Assembly (NCBI RefSeq): GCF_026314295.1
Contig: NZ_CP111108.1
Span: forward strand, 1,612,001-1,676,000
Direction: 5' to 3'
Length of the DNA: 64,000 bases
DNA from: Caproicibacterium sp. BJN0003
Lineage (GTDB): Bacteria; Bacillota; Clostridia; Oscillospirales; Acutalibacteraceae
In this document: positions 55,496-64,000 of the stretch, in pieces
Layout of the letters: the number at the start of each line of letters is the position of its first letter
Position numbering within the stretch: the first letter of the stretch is position 1
Position numbers and translations under genes: made by a program
The notes under the pieces: generated by a model
The model's database searches: none
The model's input: only the letters and a program-made list of their open reading frames with translations
Told to the model about the DNA's origin: nothing

Positions 55496-57919
55496 ATGGC
55501 GGACAATTTCGGCTTAAAAATCGGCGTTGAGGGCGAGCGCGAGTTTAAAAAGGCGCTTTCGGATATCAACCAGAGCTTCAAGGTACTCGGTTCTGAAATG
55601 CAGCTGGTCACCAGCCAGTTTGATAAAAACGACAAATCCGTACAGGCGCTCACCTCACGCAATGAAGTCCTAAATAAGGAAATCGACGCGCAGAAAAGCA
55701 AGATTGAAACCTTGCGTGCCGCCCTGCAGAACGCCTCTGAATCCTTCGGTGAAAATGACCGCCGCACCCAAAACTGGCAGATTCAGCTGAACAAGGCACA
55801 GGCGGAGCTTAACGGCATGGAGCGCGAGCTTGCACAGTCGACGGAAGCTACCGACAATCTTGGCGACGAACTGAAGGACACCGCTGACGAAGCGGAGAAA
55901 TCCGGTCCGAGGTTTGAAAAGCTGGGAGGTGTCCTCAAAGGCATCGGCGTAACGATAGGTGCGGTGGCTGTTGCGGCAGGCGCGGCGGCAATCAAGCTGG
56001 GCAAAGAAGTCGTGCAGCAGTTCGGCGAGCTGGAACAGAATCTCGGAGGCTCGGAAGCGGTCTTCGGCGCATATGCCGCATCAATTCAAAAAACAGGCGA
56101 GGAAGCGTATAAAAATCTCGGTGTATCCCAGTCGGAATATCTAGCTACGGCCAACAAAATGGGTGCTCTGTTTCAGGGTTCCGGCATCGCACAGCAAAAA
56201 AGTCTGGAGCTGACTGAAAAGGCCATGCAACGTGCTGCAGATATGGCATCAGTCATGGGCATCGATATGTCCACCGCCATGGAAGCCGTCACCGGTGCGG
56301 CGAAGGGCAACTTTACCATGATGGACAATTTGGGCGTTGCAATGAACGCGACCAGCATTCAGGCGTACGCCGCCTCGAAGGGTCTGGATTTCGTATGGAA
56401 TAGCGCGAGCAATGCCGAAAAAGCCGAAGTCGCCATGCAGATGTTCTTCGAGAACACGGAGCAGTACGCCGGCAACTTTGCAAGGGAATCCACGCAAACC
56501 ATCAGCGGCTCTATCGGATTGCTGCAGGCAGCCCTATCTTCGTTTACGGCGGGACTTGGCAACGCAGATGCTGATATGACGAATCTGACGCAGAACCTTG
56601 TGGACGCGTTCCAAGCTGTAGTAAAGAATGTCGTGCCGGTACTTGAAAACATCGTTGCGGCACTCCCGCAAGCAACGGGAGCAATTTTGCAGGCGGTCGG
56701 TGACCTTCTTCCTTTGCTGCTTGAAACGGTGACGAACATCTTCACGCAGGTACTGAACACGATTTTATCGCTCCTGCCCGAACTCATCCCCGCAGCCGTA
56801 GACGCTGTGATGACAATAGTCGGAGCGCTGATTGACAGTCTTCCACTTCTCGTCGACGCGGCGGTTCAATTGGTAACGGCTCTTGTCGGCGGCATCGGCT
56901 CAGCTTTGCCAAAACTTATCCCAGCGGCAGTAAGCGCGGTCTCAACTATCGTTCAAGGCTTGGCGGATAACCTTCCCATGATTCTGGATGCGGCACTGCA
57001 GCTCATTCTTGGGCTTGCCCAGGGTCTGCTAGATGCGATTCCGCAGTTAATCGCCGCCCTGCCTTCGATTATTACTGCCATCGTTTCCTTTATCATCGCG
57101 GCGATACCACAGATTATCGACGCGGGCATTCAGCTGCTGACCTCTCTGGTTGAGGCGCTGCCTGTAATTATCGAGGCAATTGTGGAAGCCATACCGCAAA
57201 TCATCGACGGGATTATTACGGCAGTCATTCAATCTATCCCACTCATTATCGATGCGGGGGTGCGACTCCTCATATCGCTGATTAAAAACCTACCCCTTAT
57301 CATTACAACGGTGGTCAAGGCTATCCCGCAGATTGTCGGCAGTTTGGTGAACGCCATCGTCGGGAACATCGATAAGATTATCCTTGCGGGCGTTCAGCTG
57401 CTTGTTGCTTTGATTGCGAACCTGCCGAAAATCATCGTCGAGGTGGTCAAGGCGGTTCCGCAGATTATCACGGGATTGGTTAAAGCGTTCGCCAGCTATA
57501 TTGGGCAGATGGCTCAGGTTGGCGGCAACCTCATCAAAGGGTTGTGGCAGGGCATCTCGGACGCGGGCGCATGGCTGTGGAACAAAATCAGCAGCTTTTT
57601 CGGTGGGATTGTAAACCGTATCAAGGACTTCTTCGGCATCCACTCTCCCTCCACTCTTTTTGCCGGGCTTGGTAAGAACATGGGTGAAGGCATCGGTGTG
57701 GGCTTCGAGGACGCCATGTCCGCCGTTTCACGGGATATGCAGAACGCCATCCCCACACGCTTCGATTTCAGTACCGGCGACATGTCCGGGCAAAGCGGAT
57801 CTGTTCCCGGCACGAACATTACGCAGAACATCTCCGTAGTGACGCCGAAAGCACTGTCCGAAAAGGAACTGGCAAGAGAATTCAAGAACCTATCGCGCAA
57901 GCTGGCACTGGAGTATTAA
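55496..57919 (+). CDS. Tape measure protein
   Basis: An 807-residue protein that sets tail length. The N-terminus (FGLKIGVEGEREFKKALSDI) leads into a coiled coil (about 40-130), a hydrophobic TMP core (AVAAGAAAIKLGKEVVQQFG, LQAALSSFTAGLG) and, at about residues 380-690, repeated hydrophobic units of about 37 residues with AIPQII, LPLII and similar motifs. The C-terminus has GIVNRIKDFFGIHSPSTLFA. AGGAGGTG precedes the ATG. Confidence 0.95.
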   Translation: MADNFGLKIGVEGEREFKKALSDINQSFKVLGSEMQLVTSQFDKNDKSVQALTSRNEVLNKEIDAQKSKIETLRAALQNASESFGENDRRTQNWQIQLNKAQAELNGMERELAQSTEATDNLGDELKDTADEAEKSGPRFEKLGGVLKGIGVTIGAVAVAAGAAAIKLGKEVVQQFGELEQNLGGSEAVFGAYAASIQKTGEEAYKNLGVSQSEYLATANKMGALFQGSGIAQQKSLELTEKAMQRAADMASVMGIDMSTAMEAVTGAAKGNFTMMDNLGVAMNATSIQAYAASKGLDFVWNSASNAEKAEVAMQMFFENTEQYAGNFARESTQTISGSIGLLQAALSSFTAGLGNADADMTNLTQNLVDAFQAVVKNVVPVLENIVAALPQATGAILQAVGDLLPLLLETVTNIFTQVLNTILSLLPELIPAAVDAVMTIVGALIDSLPLLVDAAVQLVTALVGGIGSALPKLIPAAVSAVSTIVQGLADNLPMILDAALQLILGLAQGLLDAIPQLIAALPSIITAIVSFIIAAIPQIIDAGIQLLTSLVEALPVIIEAIVEAIPQIIDGIITAVIQSIPLIIDAGVRLLISLIKNLPLIITTVVKAIPQIVGSLVNAIVGNIDKIILAGVQLLVALIANLPKIIVEVVKAVPQIITGLVKAFASYIGQMAQVGGNLIKGLWQGISDAGAWLWNKISSFFGGIVNRIKDFFGIHSPSTLFAGLGKNMGEGIGVGFEDAMSAVSRDMQNAIPTRFDFSTGDMSGQSGSVPGTNITQNISVVTPKALSEKELAREFKNLSRKLALEY

Positions 57920-57932
57920 AGGAGGGACGGTT

Positions 57933-58784
57933 ATGGAACTAACCTATATCAATGCAAATGGCAAAAGCATCACGCTCAAACAAGGCCGCCCGTATTTTCT
58001 TAAAAAAATAGACGGTGCTGGCGACATTCGTCAGACCGTTAACACGTTCAAGGCACCGGATCAGGACGGCGCTTTTTACATCTCCTCAACACTGGATATG
58101 CGCAATATCACGCTGGAAGGCACAGTCATCGCGGACACACCTGATGAAGCCTACGCACGAAGGCACACCTTTCTTCAAATATTCAGCCCCAAGGTGAACG
58201 GGACGCTCCTGTACCGGGAGCGGCAAATTGCCTGTGTCGTTGAGGAAGCGGGCTTTACAGTTTCCACCCGGCAGCGGATACCCGGATTTTTTGTCAGTTT
58301 ACTCTGCCCATCTCCGTTCTTCGAGACGCAGAATGAGGTTCGCGAGGAACTGGCATCATGGATACCAATGTTCGAATTCGAACTGGATATACCGGAAAGC
58401 GGCATGGAATTCGGAATGCGTCAGCCCAGTCAGATTATCACGGTAGATAACATTGGCGATGTTTCATGCGGCTGTGAAATTGTGTTCCGGGCGCTGGGTA
58501 CGGTGACAAATCCGGAACTGCTGAATATGGACACAGGGGAATATATCCGGCTCCTCACGACAATGAGCATCGGGGATGAACTCCGGGTATACACGCATTT
58601 TGCCGGAAAGCGCGTGGTCAGCGTTGACGGCTCGACAGTAACAAACGCATTCTCTCTATTGGATACCGGGTCGGCGTTTTTCCAGCTTGCCGCCGGGGTG
58701 AATACTTTGCGTTATGACGCTTCAGTCAATATGGAACTACTGGAGGTCAGCATTTATTATCGGCCACAGTTTCTGGGGGTGTAA
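57933..58784 (+). CDS. Distal tail protein (Dit)
   Basis: A 283-residue tail-tip hub protein. The N-terminal part contains DIRQTVNTFKAPDQDGAFYI and RNITLEGTVIADTPDEAY, typical of the Sipho_tail/Dit family; the C-terminal part is a beta-sandwich ending LEVSIYYRPQFLGV. AAAGGAGG precedes the ATG at 57933. It is followed two bases later by the Tal-like gene. Confidence 0.88.
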   Translation: MELTYINANGKSITLKQGRPYFLKKIDGAGDIRQTVNTFKAPDQDGAFYISSTLDMRNITLEGTVIADTPDEAYARRHTFLQIFSPKVNGTLLYRERQIACVVEEAGFTVSTRQRIPGFFVSLLCPSPFFETQNEVREELASWIPMFEFELDIPESGMEFGMRQPSQIITVDNIGDVSCGCEIVFRALGTVTNPELLNMDTGEYIRLLTTMSIGDELRVYTHFAGKRVVSVDGSTVTNAFSLLDTGSAFFQLAAGVNTLRYDASVNMELLEVSIYYRPQFLGV

Positions 58785-58786
58785 GG

Positions 58787-60703
58787 ATGGAACTATATAT
58801 CTATAATTCAGACCGGGAGCTTACAGGCATTGTGGAATCCTTTGAATATCTGCGCTGGACGAGGCGTTATTCCCAGTGCGGTTCCTTCGAACTGCGGGCC
58901 ATAGCGACACCGGAAAATACCACGCTCCTGCAAGAAGGTAACTTTATCTGGAAGAACGACGATGAGGAAGTCGGAATCATTGAACACCTGGAAATGGTTC
59001 AGGCAGAACAGGAAATCATCACGGCAAGCGGTCGTTTTGCAACCTCTTTTCTTTCCCGGCGTATTGTCTGGCAAACGGAGGTACTGTCAGGTGATCTTTC
59101 CGCCTGTGTGGAGCAGCTTTTAAATAATAATCTCATCAGTCCTACTGATACGGCGCGGCAAATCGACGGTATAGTCTTCTCGTCCCCGAACCTGAGCGTA
59201 CCCGTCAACACCCAGATATCATACCGGGGCCTGATGGATGTGGTAACGGAACTGTGCGGTGCTTCAGAAATTGGCATTAAGACCGTGTTCACTCCGGCAA
59301 CGCACCTTTTTACCGTAACACTGTATAAAGGCACCGACTCCCAGGCAGTGTTCTCCAAGGAATATGAAAATCTAACGGAACAGAGCTATACAGAGAGTGC
59401 GGCGGATTACGCCAACACCGCTCTCATCGGCGGCGAGGGTGAAGGCGAAAGCCGTACATTTGTCGCTATTACAAGCGGCTCCGGAGAGACCCGGCGAGAA
59501 ATTTTCGTGGATGCCAAGGACCTGCAGGCGGCAGATTTTGGCACAGGTTATACCGACGCGCTGATCTTCCGGGGACAGAGCAAGCTGAGCGAACAGGGAA
59601 TCCGTTATTCGTTCGACACGTCGGTGAACCCTCACGGCAACTTGACCTACAAGACAGATTTTGACCTTGGACAGACCGTTAAAGTCATTTCCAAGGCGTG
59701 GGGCGTATCCATGACGACGCGCATCGCCGAAATTGAAGAAACTTACGACGCGGACGGTCTGAGTATCAGCGTTGTATTTGGCAAGGCCGAGTTAACAATA
59801 GCGCAGAAGATCCGTTCCGACATGAGCGAGGTCAAAACAGCACTGTCGGCTCCAACCGGGATAGCCGAAGTAACGGAGGCTCTTGACGCTGTAGAGGAAA
59901 CGCTGGGAAATCTGTCGGAGGTGGACCCGGAAATTCAGGGAGAAACCTTTACAGCCACCGTGAACAACTTATATGGAAAGCTGCCCGCGCTTGAAATAAC
60001 CGTGGGTGCAGGCACGATATCGGTTGGACAATATGCCCTGCATCATATGGAACCTGGAGATTCGTTGTATTTCACCTCGTGGAGCGGCAACAAATTCAGC
60101 GACCAGCCAAGTGATGACGGTCATGTCTTTCTGGTAAAGCACAATGGTGACAATACAGGAAGCGGATACCAACGGGCAATGGGCTTCTTCATATCCCGCA
60201 ATACCATGACGTTTTATGTGATTTCCATTTTCGTTTACAACAATCCATCCGGCGAGGCGAACTGGCTGAATATCAACAATGAGCCTATCACTACAACGCG
60301 GATTGCAACCGGAGCGGTCACCGGAGTAAAGATTGCGGACCGCACCATTACCGCTGTCAAAATTGCGTCTGCGCTGACCGATTACTCCGCAACAGAACAA
60401 AACACCGGACGCCTATGGATAGATGGTAAGACCATTTACCGAAAAGAAATCAATCTCGGCTATCTTCCGAATGCGGTGCCGGGAAGCGTAGCGCACGGTA
60501 TATCCAATCTCAGCACGGTTGTGAGTTTATCAGGCTTCGCTACAAACGGGACGGTGTTCCTGCCGTTACCGCTTGCACGATACAACAACTTTGCTTCCCA
60601 GATTGGTCTCTACGCGGATACCACCAATATTATCGTCGAGCCCGGAAATGACCGAACCGCATATACGGGCTACGTGATAATTGAATATACAAAAACCAGC
60701 TAA
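58787..60703 (+). CDS. Tail-associated protein (ReqiPepy6 Gp37-like)
   Basis: A 638-residue tail-tip protein. The N-terminal 360 residues show YNSDRELTGIVESFEYLRWT and YSQCGSFELRAIATPENTTL, then SEIGIKTVFTPATHLFTVTL, as in Gp37-like baseplate hub proteins. The C-terminal part carries beta-rich fibre-like sequence (VTGVKIADRTITAVKIASAL). No peptidase motif is evident. It probably plugs the tail tube and bears fibres. Confidence 0.85.
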   Translation: MELYIYNSDRELTGIVESFEYLRWTRRYSQCGSFELRAIATPENTTLLQEGNFIWKNDDEEVGIIEHLEMVQAEQEIITASGRFATSFLSRRIVWQTEVLSGDLSACVEQLLNNNLISPTDTARQIDGIVFSSPNLSVPVNTQISYRGLMDVVTELCGASEIGIKTVFTPATHLFTVTLYKGTDSQAVFSKEYENLTEQSYTESAADYANTALIGGEGEGESRTFVAITSGSGETRREIFVDAKDLQAADFGTGYTDALIFRGQSKLSEQGIRYSFDTSVNPHGNLTYKTDFDLGQTVKVISKAWGVSMTTRIAEIEETYDADGLSISVVFGKAELTIAQKIRSDMSEVKTALSAPTGIAEVTEALDAVEETLGNLSEVDPEIQGETFTATVNNLYGKLPALEITVGAGTISVGQYALHHMEPGDSLYFTSWSGNKFSDQPSDDGHVFLVKHNGDNTGSGYQRAMGFFISRNTMTFYVISIFVYNNPSGEANWLNINNEPITTTRIATGAVTGVKIADRTITAVKIASALTDYSATEQNTGRLWIDGKTIYRKEINLGYLPNAVPGSVAHGISNLSTVVSLSGFATNGTVFLPLPLARYNNFASQIGLYADTTNIIVEPGNDRTAYTGYVIIEYTKTS

Positions 60704-60721
60704 ACAAGGAGGAAACAGCGC

Positions 60722-61225
60722 ATGGAGAAAAGCGGATTTTTTAACTCGTCGGATGGAGACAGAGTCTATGACGCGACGGATTTCGCGGCATATTTCGGAA
60801 GCCTTGTGTCGAACGGCGTATTCTACGCATCGGCGACGAACCTGCAGGCAACGCCCGGAAACGGGCTGGCGGTGAGCGTGGCGGCAGGCAGCGCTTGGAT
60901 TAACGGATACCGGTATGAAAATACAGACGACCTAAACCTTCCGCTCACTACGGCAAACGGTAGCAACCCCCGAATTGACCGGATTGTGGTTCGTTTAAGC
61001 CAGGTCAGCCGGAATATTCAGCTTGCCGTTGTTGACGGTACTCCCGCCGCGACGCCGTCAGCTCCAGCGCTGACAAGAACCAGCGACGTCTATGAACTTG
61101 GCATCGCCGATGTGCTGATACCGGCCGCCGCAACATCAATAGCCACAAATAACATCACCGACACCCGGCTGAATACCAGCCTTTGCGGGCTGGTCAATTC
61201 TCTTGTGACAGCAGTCTATGAATGA
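60722..61225 (+). CDS. Baseplate/receptor-binding accessory protein
   Basis: A 167-residue virion protein: EKSGFFNSSDGDRVYDATDF, NGVFYASATNLQATPGNGLA and GSAWINGYRYENTDDL form a conserved phage module seen between Tal-like and fibre genes. The fold is probably beta-rich. The exact role is unknown, but it is likely structural. Confidence 0.75.
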   Translation: MEKSGFFNSSDGDRVYDATDFAAYFGSLVSNGVFYASATNLQATPGNGLAVSVAAGSAWINGYRYENTDDLNLPLTTANGSNPRIDRIVVRLSQVSRNIQLAVVDGTPAATPSAPALTRTSDVYELGIADVLIPAAATSIATNNITDTRLNTSLCGLVNSLVTAVYE

Positions 61226-61239
61226 GGAGGTGAACGACG

Positions 61240-63594
61240 ATGGCGGATATTTACGGTGTAACGTTGCAAGCAGGTTCAAGCCCAACCGTCTATTACACCA
61301 TTACCTATTCTAAGTGCCGGCCGAACAATAGCCAGATGACCTATAACTTCACCATTTCCGCCGCGCTGGGTTCCTCTGGCTCCTACATCCACAGCGGCTA
61401 CGCCCTGCTCTGTACCATGACGGTAAACGGTTCATCTGCACAAGTGCGCATCAAGGCGGCAGATGGCGACGACTGGGACGGAACCACGCCGAGGCTCAGA
61501 TATGTTTCGGTCACATGTGCTTCCACTACGGGAAACACCGCGCAGGGCGTGCGCTTTCAGGTAGTGTCGGATGGAAGACTGCCCCTGACATCCGGCGTAA
61601 TCGATAACTCAAGCTACACCGTGTTAAGTTCGGCTCTTCTGACCACGGCCTGCGGAGCACCGACCTCCTGCTCGGTTAGCCCAATACTTGCGGAAGGAAC
61701 CGTGACTCTTTCCTGGAGCGGAGCTTCCAGCGGCATAAACAATACAATTTCCAGTTATGAAATCCAGTACAGTGATTCCACTGACAATCTCACATGGGGA
61801 GCCTGGACTGCACTGACAACGGTGAATACCACAGCTACAAGCGGCAGTGTATCAGTTGATCCGCCTTCGACGCGCGGGAATTACCGCAGATTCCAGGTGC
61901 GGACGCGTGGTACGGCAGGAGCAAGTTATTACTCCGGCTGGAAAGTATCCACGAACTCCGTCCGCAGGAATACGGCACCGAGTCCCGCTGCGTCAGCCGT
62001 TGCTTCTCCCGCTGAATACAGCAATGAGACGATAACGCTGACTTGGAGCGGAGCCTCCGGCGGCACCAGCCCGGTAAAGGGCTACCAGATCGCCAGCCGC
62101 ACATCATTGGACAACAGTACCTGGAGTGCATGGAATGTGCTGACCATTCTGATACTGTCCGCCAGCGGTGGCAGCTACAACCCGGTTGTATCAAGCACAC
62201 CGGGGACCTATACGCAGTTTGGTATCTGGACAATCGACACCTTTGATGTCTATTCGGTCGAAAAAATCAGTAACAGCATCTACTGCGACGTAACAGCTTG
62301 CGGAGCGCCGACCGTCTGCTCAGTAAGCGCGGCATTAGCTGAAGGAAACGTCACTCTCTCGTGGAGTGGCGCAGCTAATGGCGCGGGCAATGCCATCACG
62401 TCTTATGAGATACAGTACAGCGACTCACCCGACAACAGCAGCTGGGGCGATTGGACGGCTCTGACCACGGTGAGCACCTCGGCGACAAATGGTAGCTTGA
62501 GTGTCAGCCCACCGGCCACGAGGGGCAATTATCGCCGGTTTCGGATACGGACGCGCGGTGCTGCCGGTGTAAGTTTTTATTCGGACTGGACGGTGTCCAG
62601 CAATACTGTTCGCAGAAATACGCTGCCAACGCCGCCGACATCTTTTACAGCCGCACCCGCGATTTATGAAGGCGTCGTCGTAACGCTTGCGTGGAGCGGA
62701 GCAGCTCCTGGAACCAGCGCCATCAAACAGTACGTCATCCAGCGGTCAACCTCCACGGATGGAACGAACTGGTCGGCATACGAGGCTCTTACAATTGTTG
62801 TTTCAAGTTCCACCTCGGGAACGTATTCGGCGAACGCTTCCCAGATAGCCGGAACGTATACTCGTTACCGTATCAGTGTTACCGATACTTTAGACGCGGT
62901 TTCCGCTTATGTAATCAGCGGGACGGTAAAGAAAAACAGTCCTCCATCTGCTCCTGTAATCGTCTGCCCGTCGTCCAGCGGGTCCAGTTACAATACCACT
63001 CCACGTTTTATGATTACAACGGGTGTCGAACCGGACGGCCAGTCGCAGATTGTGGAAGTAAAAATCGATACGGGCACTTGGATCAACAGTGTGGATAATC
63101 CAGAGCGATTTTCCACGAACGGATACCTTGGGAACGGCGTTAAAACAGTGTATCAGGCGGAAACGCTGGCGGCGGGAAGTCATTCCATTACCATTCGCTG
63201 CCTTGACAGCGATATCGAGTCGGCAAGTCCGGAGGTTGTCCGCACTTTTACAATACTGACGACGCCATTCGAGACAATTACCGCGAACGAAACCCATGTG
63301 AAGGCGGCGCATATCCAGACACTCCGAACCGCTGTAAACATGGTACGAAGCTATTATGGCCTGTCTCCTGCAACTTGGAGTGAGGAAATTACAGTTGGAA
63401 AAACCACGGTCAAGAACTGGCCATTCCACATCACGGAGCTTCGAAAAGCCATCGAGCCTGTCATTACGGCGGTCAACAGTTTCGATTCCTCATCGTCTTT
63501 TGATATCCCGCCCTTAACTTGGCTGTCCATCGGAGCAGGACGGCCAAAAGCGGATGTGATACAGCAAATTCATAATTTAATTCTAACTCTTTAA
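61240..63594 (+). CDS. Tail fibre with fibronectin type III domains
   Basis: A 784-residue protein. After an N-terminal beta domain (about 1-135) come four FN3-like domains arranged as two near-identical pairs of about 216 residues (138-353 and 354-569), each beginning CGAPT. The repeating cores read TLSWSG, SYEIQYSDS, NYRRFQVRTRG. A further Ig-like domain (about 575-675) and a helical C-terminus (HVKAAHIQTLRTAVNMVRSY, TELRKAIEP) follow. It probably binds host surface polymers. GGAGGTG precedes the ATG. Confidence 0.87.
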   Translation: MADIYGVTLQAGSSPTVYYTITYSKCRPNNSQMTYNFTISAALGSSGSYIHSGYALLCTMTVNGSSAQVRIKAADGDDWDGTTPRLRYVSVTCASTTGNTAQGVRFQVVSDGRLPLTSGVIDNSSYTVLSSALLTTACGAPTSCSVSPILAEGTVTLSWSGASSGINNTISSYEIQYSDSTDNLTWGAWTALTTVNTTATSGSVSVDPPSTRGNYRRFQVRTRGTAGASYYSGWKVSTNSVRRNTAPSPAASAVASPAEYSNETITLTWSGASGGTSPVKGYQIASRTSLDNSTWSAWNVLTILILSASGGSYNPVVSSTPGTYTQFGIWTIDTFDVYSVEKISNSIYCDVTACGAPTVCSVSAALAEGNVTLSWSGAANGAGNAITSYEIQYSDSPDNSSWGDWTALTTVSTSATNGSLSVSPPATRGNYRRFRIRTRGAAGVSFYSDWTVSSNTVRRNTLPTPPTSFTAAPAIYEGVVVTLAWSGAAPGTSAIKQYVIQRSTSTDGTNWSAYEALTIVVSSSTSGTYSANASQIAGTYTRYRISVTDTLDAVSAYVISGTVKKNSPPSAPVIVCPSSSGSSYNTTPRFMITTGVEPDGQSQIVEVKIDTGTWINSVDNPERFSTNGYLGNGVKTVYQAETLAAGSHSITIRCLDSDIESASPEVVRTFTILTTPFETITANETHVKAAHIQTLRTAVNMVRSYYGLSPATWSEEITVGKTTVKNWPFHITELRKAIEPVITAVNSFDSSSSFDIPPLTWLSIGAGRPKADVIQQIHNLILTL
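61651..62946 (+). repeat. 648-bp direct repeat encoding FN3 pairs
   Basis: The segment starting TGCGGAGCACCGACC at 61651 recurs from 62299 with a period of 648 bases (216 codons) and clear nucleotide similarity, such as GAGGGGCAATTATCGCCGGT against GCGCGGGAATTACCGCAGAT. The units encode two FN3 domains each. Confidence 0.75.
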
Positions 63595-63607
63595 CACAGT
63601 GTGGATG

Positions 63608-63640
63608 ATGCGCCTTTGCGGTTGCGGGGCGCATTTTTTA
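63608..63640 (+). terminator. Terminator after tail fibre gene
   Basis: ATGCGCC (63608-63614) pairs with GGCGCAT (63628-63634), followed by a T run. It separates the structural operon from the lysis genes. Confidence 0.75.
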
Positions 63641-63667
63641 TATTCAAAACAAAAAGGAGGACTCCCA

Positions 63668-64000
63668 ATGAAAGAAGTATGGAACTGGATTCAAGTATTG
63701 GCGGCAGCGGCCGGAGGCTTCTTCGGCTGGTTTTTCGGCGGCTTTGACGGCTTTTTGTATGCGCTGCTTGTGTTCGTAGTTGTGGACTACATCACCGGCG
63801 TCATGCGCGCCATAGCGGACAAAAAGCTGTCCAGCGAGGTCGGCTTCAAGGGCATCTGCAAGAAGGTGCTGATTTTTGTAATGGTTGGCGTCGCGCACAT
63901 CATGGACATCTATCTCATCGGCAACGGCGAGGTTCTGCGTACCGCCGTCATCTTTTTCTACTGTTCCAACGAAGGTGTGTCCATGCTGGAAAATGCGGCG
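63668..64000 (+). CDS. Phage holin (Cph1/TcdE-like family), cut by window end
   Basis: The first 111 codons of a holin. Hydrophobic segments at about residues 8-25, 29-46 and 66-86 with FVVVDYITGVMRAIADKKLS and VGFKGICKKVLIF mark the phage_holin_4 family, which permeabilises the membrane for lysis. AAAAAGGAGG precedes the ATG. The frame is open at position 64000; a lysin gene is expected beyond. Confidence 0.9.
   Translation, partial: MKEVWNWIQVLAAAAGGFFGWFFGGFDGFLYALLVFVVVDYITGVMRAIADKKLSSEVGFKGICKKVLIFVMVGVAHIMDIYLIGNGEVLRTAVIFFYCSNEGVSMLENAA

Noticed and set aside
1-64000. CRISPR arrays, tRNA or rRNA genes
   Set aside because: No regularly spaced short repeats, cloverleaf-like sequences or rRNA signatures were recognised by eye; a tRNAscan or CRISPR finder run would be decisive.

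Overview
The window looks like a chromosomal segment of a low-to-mid GC Firmicute, probably a clostridial (Oscillospirales/Ruminococcaceae-like) gut or fermenter bacterium. This rests on the recA/prmC/DUF1385 neighbourhood, a Gram-positive SOS box, strong AGGAGG ribosome sites, M23 peptidases without outer-membrane genes, and a Firmicute-type siphophage. No rRNA, tRNA or CRISPR array was recognised.

Region 1 (1-16.1 kb) is ordinary chromosome. A minus-strand operon (lipoprotein, response regulator, histidine kinase, DUF1385 membrane protein, prmC) runs into recA, which has its own SOS-type promoter. Around it lie two M23 peptidases, a DMT/EamA transporter broken by an amber codon, a PsiE-like membrane protein, an uncharacterised gene pair (DUF6179/DUF6323-like), an ECF S-component with a uridine-kinase-like P-loop protein, and an AspT/YidE-type exchanger behind a structured untranslated leader.

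Region 2 (16.2-23.5 kb) is a decayed carbohydrate-acid and mobile region. A gntP-type permease and glycerate kinase form an operon with a near-consensus promoter. Just upstream sits an IS3-family element with a -1 frameshift site, and beyond it the wreck of a CdaR-type sugar-diacid regulator, probably the operon's lost activator. A MATE exporter and TetR regulator follow, with a 17-bp palindromic operator. Then comes an intergenic stretch carrying a broken RlmD-like methyltransferase tail.

Region 3 (23.5-35.34 kb) is a defence island on the minus strand: the 3' two-thirds of brxC, then pglX, pglZ and brxL (BREX type 1), followed by a membrane protein and a DUF4868-like protein that I read as Kiwa (kwaA, kwaB). 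The island is beheaded: brxA, brxB, the brxC ATPase N-terminus and any upstream promoter are absent.

Region 4 (35.34-64 kb) is a siphophage/prophage on the plus strand, joined to brxC without a spacer and itself missing the first few codons of DUF2815 and everything upstream. Order: DUF2815, family A DNA polymerase, DUF4406, P4/D5-type primase-helicase, VRR-NUC nuclease, SNF2 helicase, small protein, DUF1492 regulator, HNH, terS, ParB-methyltransferase, remnant of a C5-methyltransferase, a cluster of small accessory genes, terL, portal, ClpP-type protease, capsid, head fibre protein, connector genes, tail tube, frameshifted tail chaperone, tape measure, Dit, Tal-like protein, baseplate protein, a fibronectin-type-III fibre and a holin cut by the window end. 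No integrase, repressor or att site lies in the window. The 35.34 kb junction is therefore either a real recombination or deletion scar or an assembly chimera, and it is the most important point to verify.
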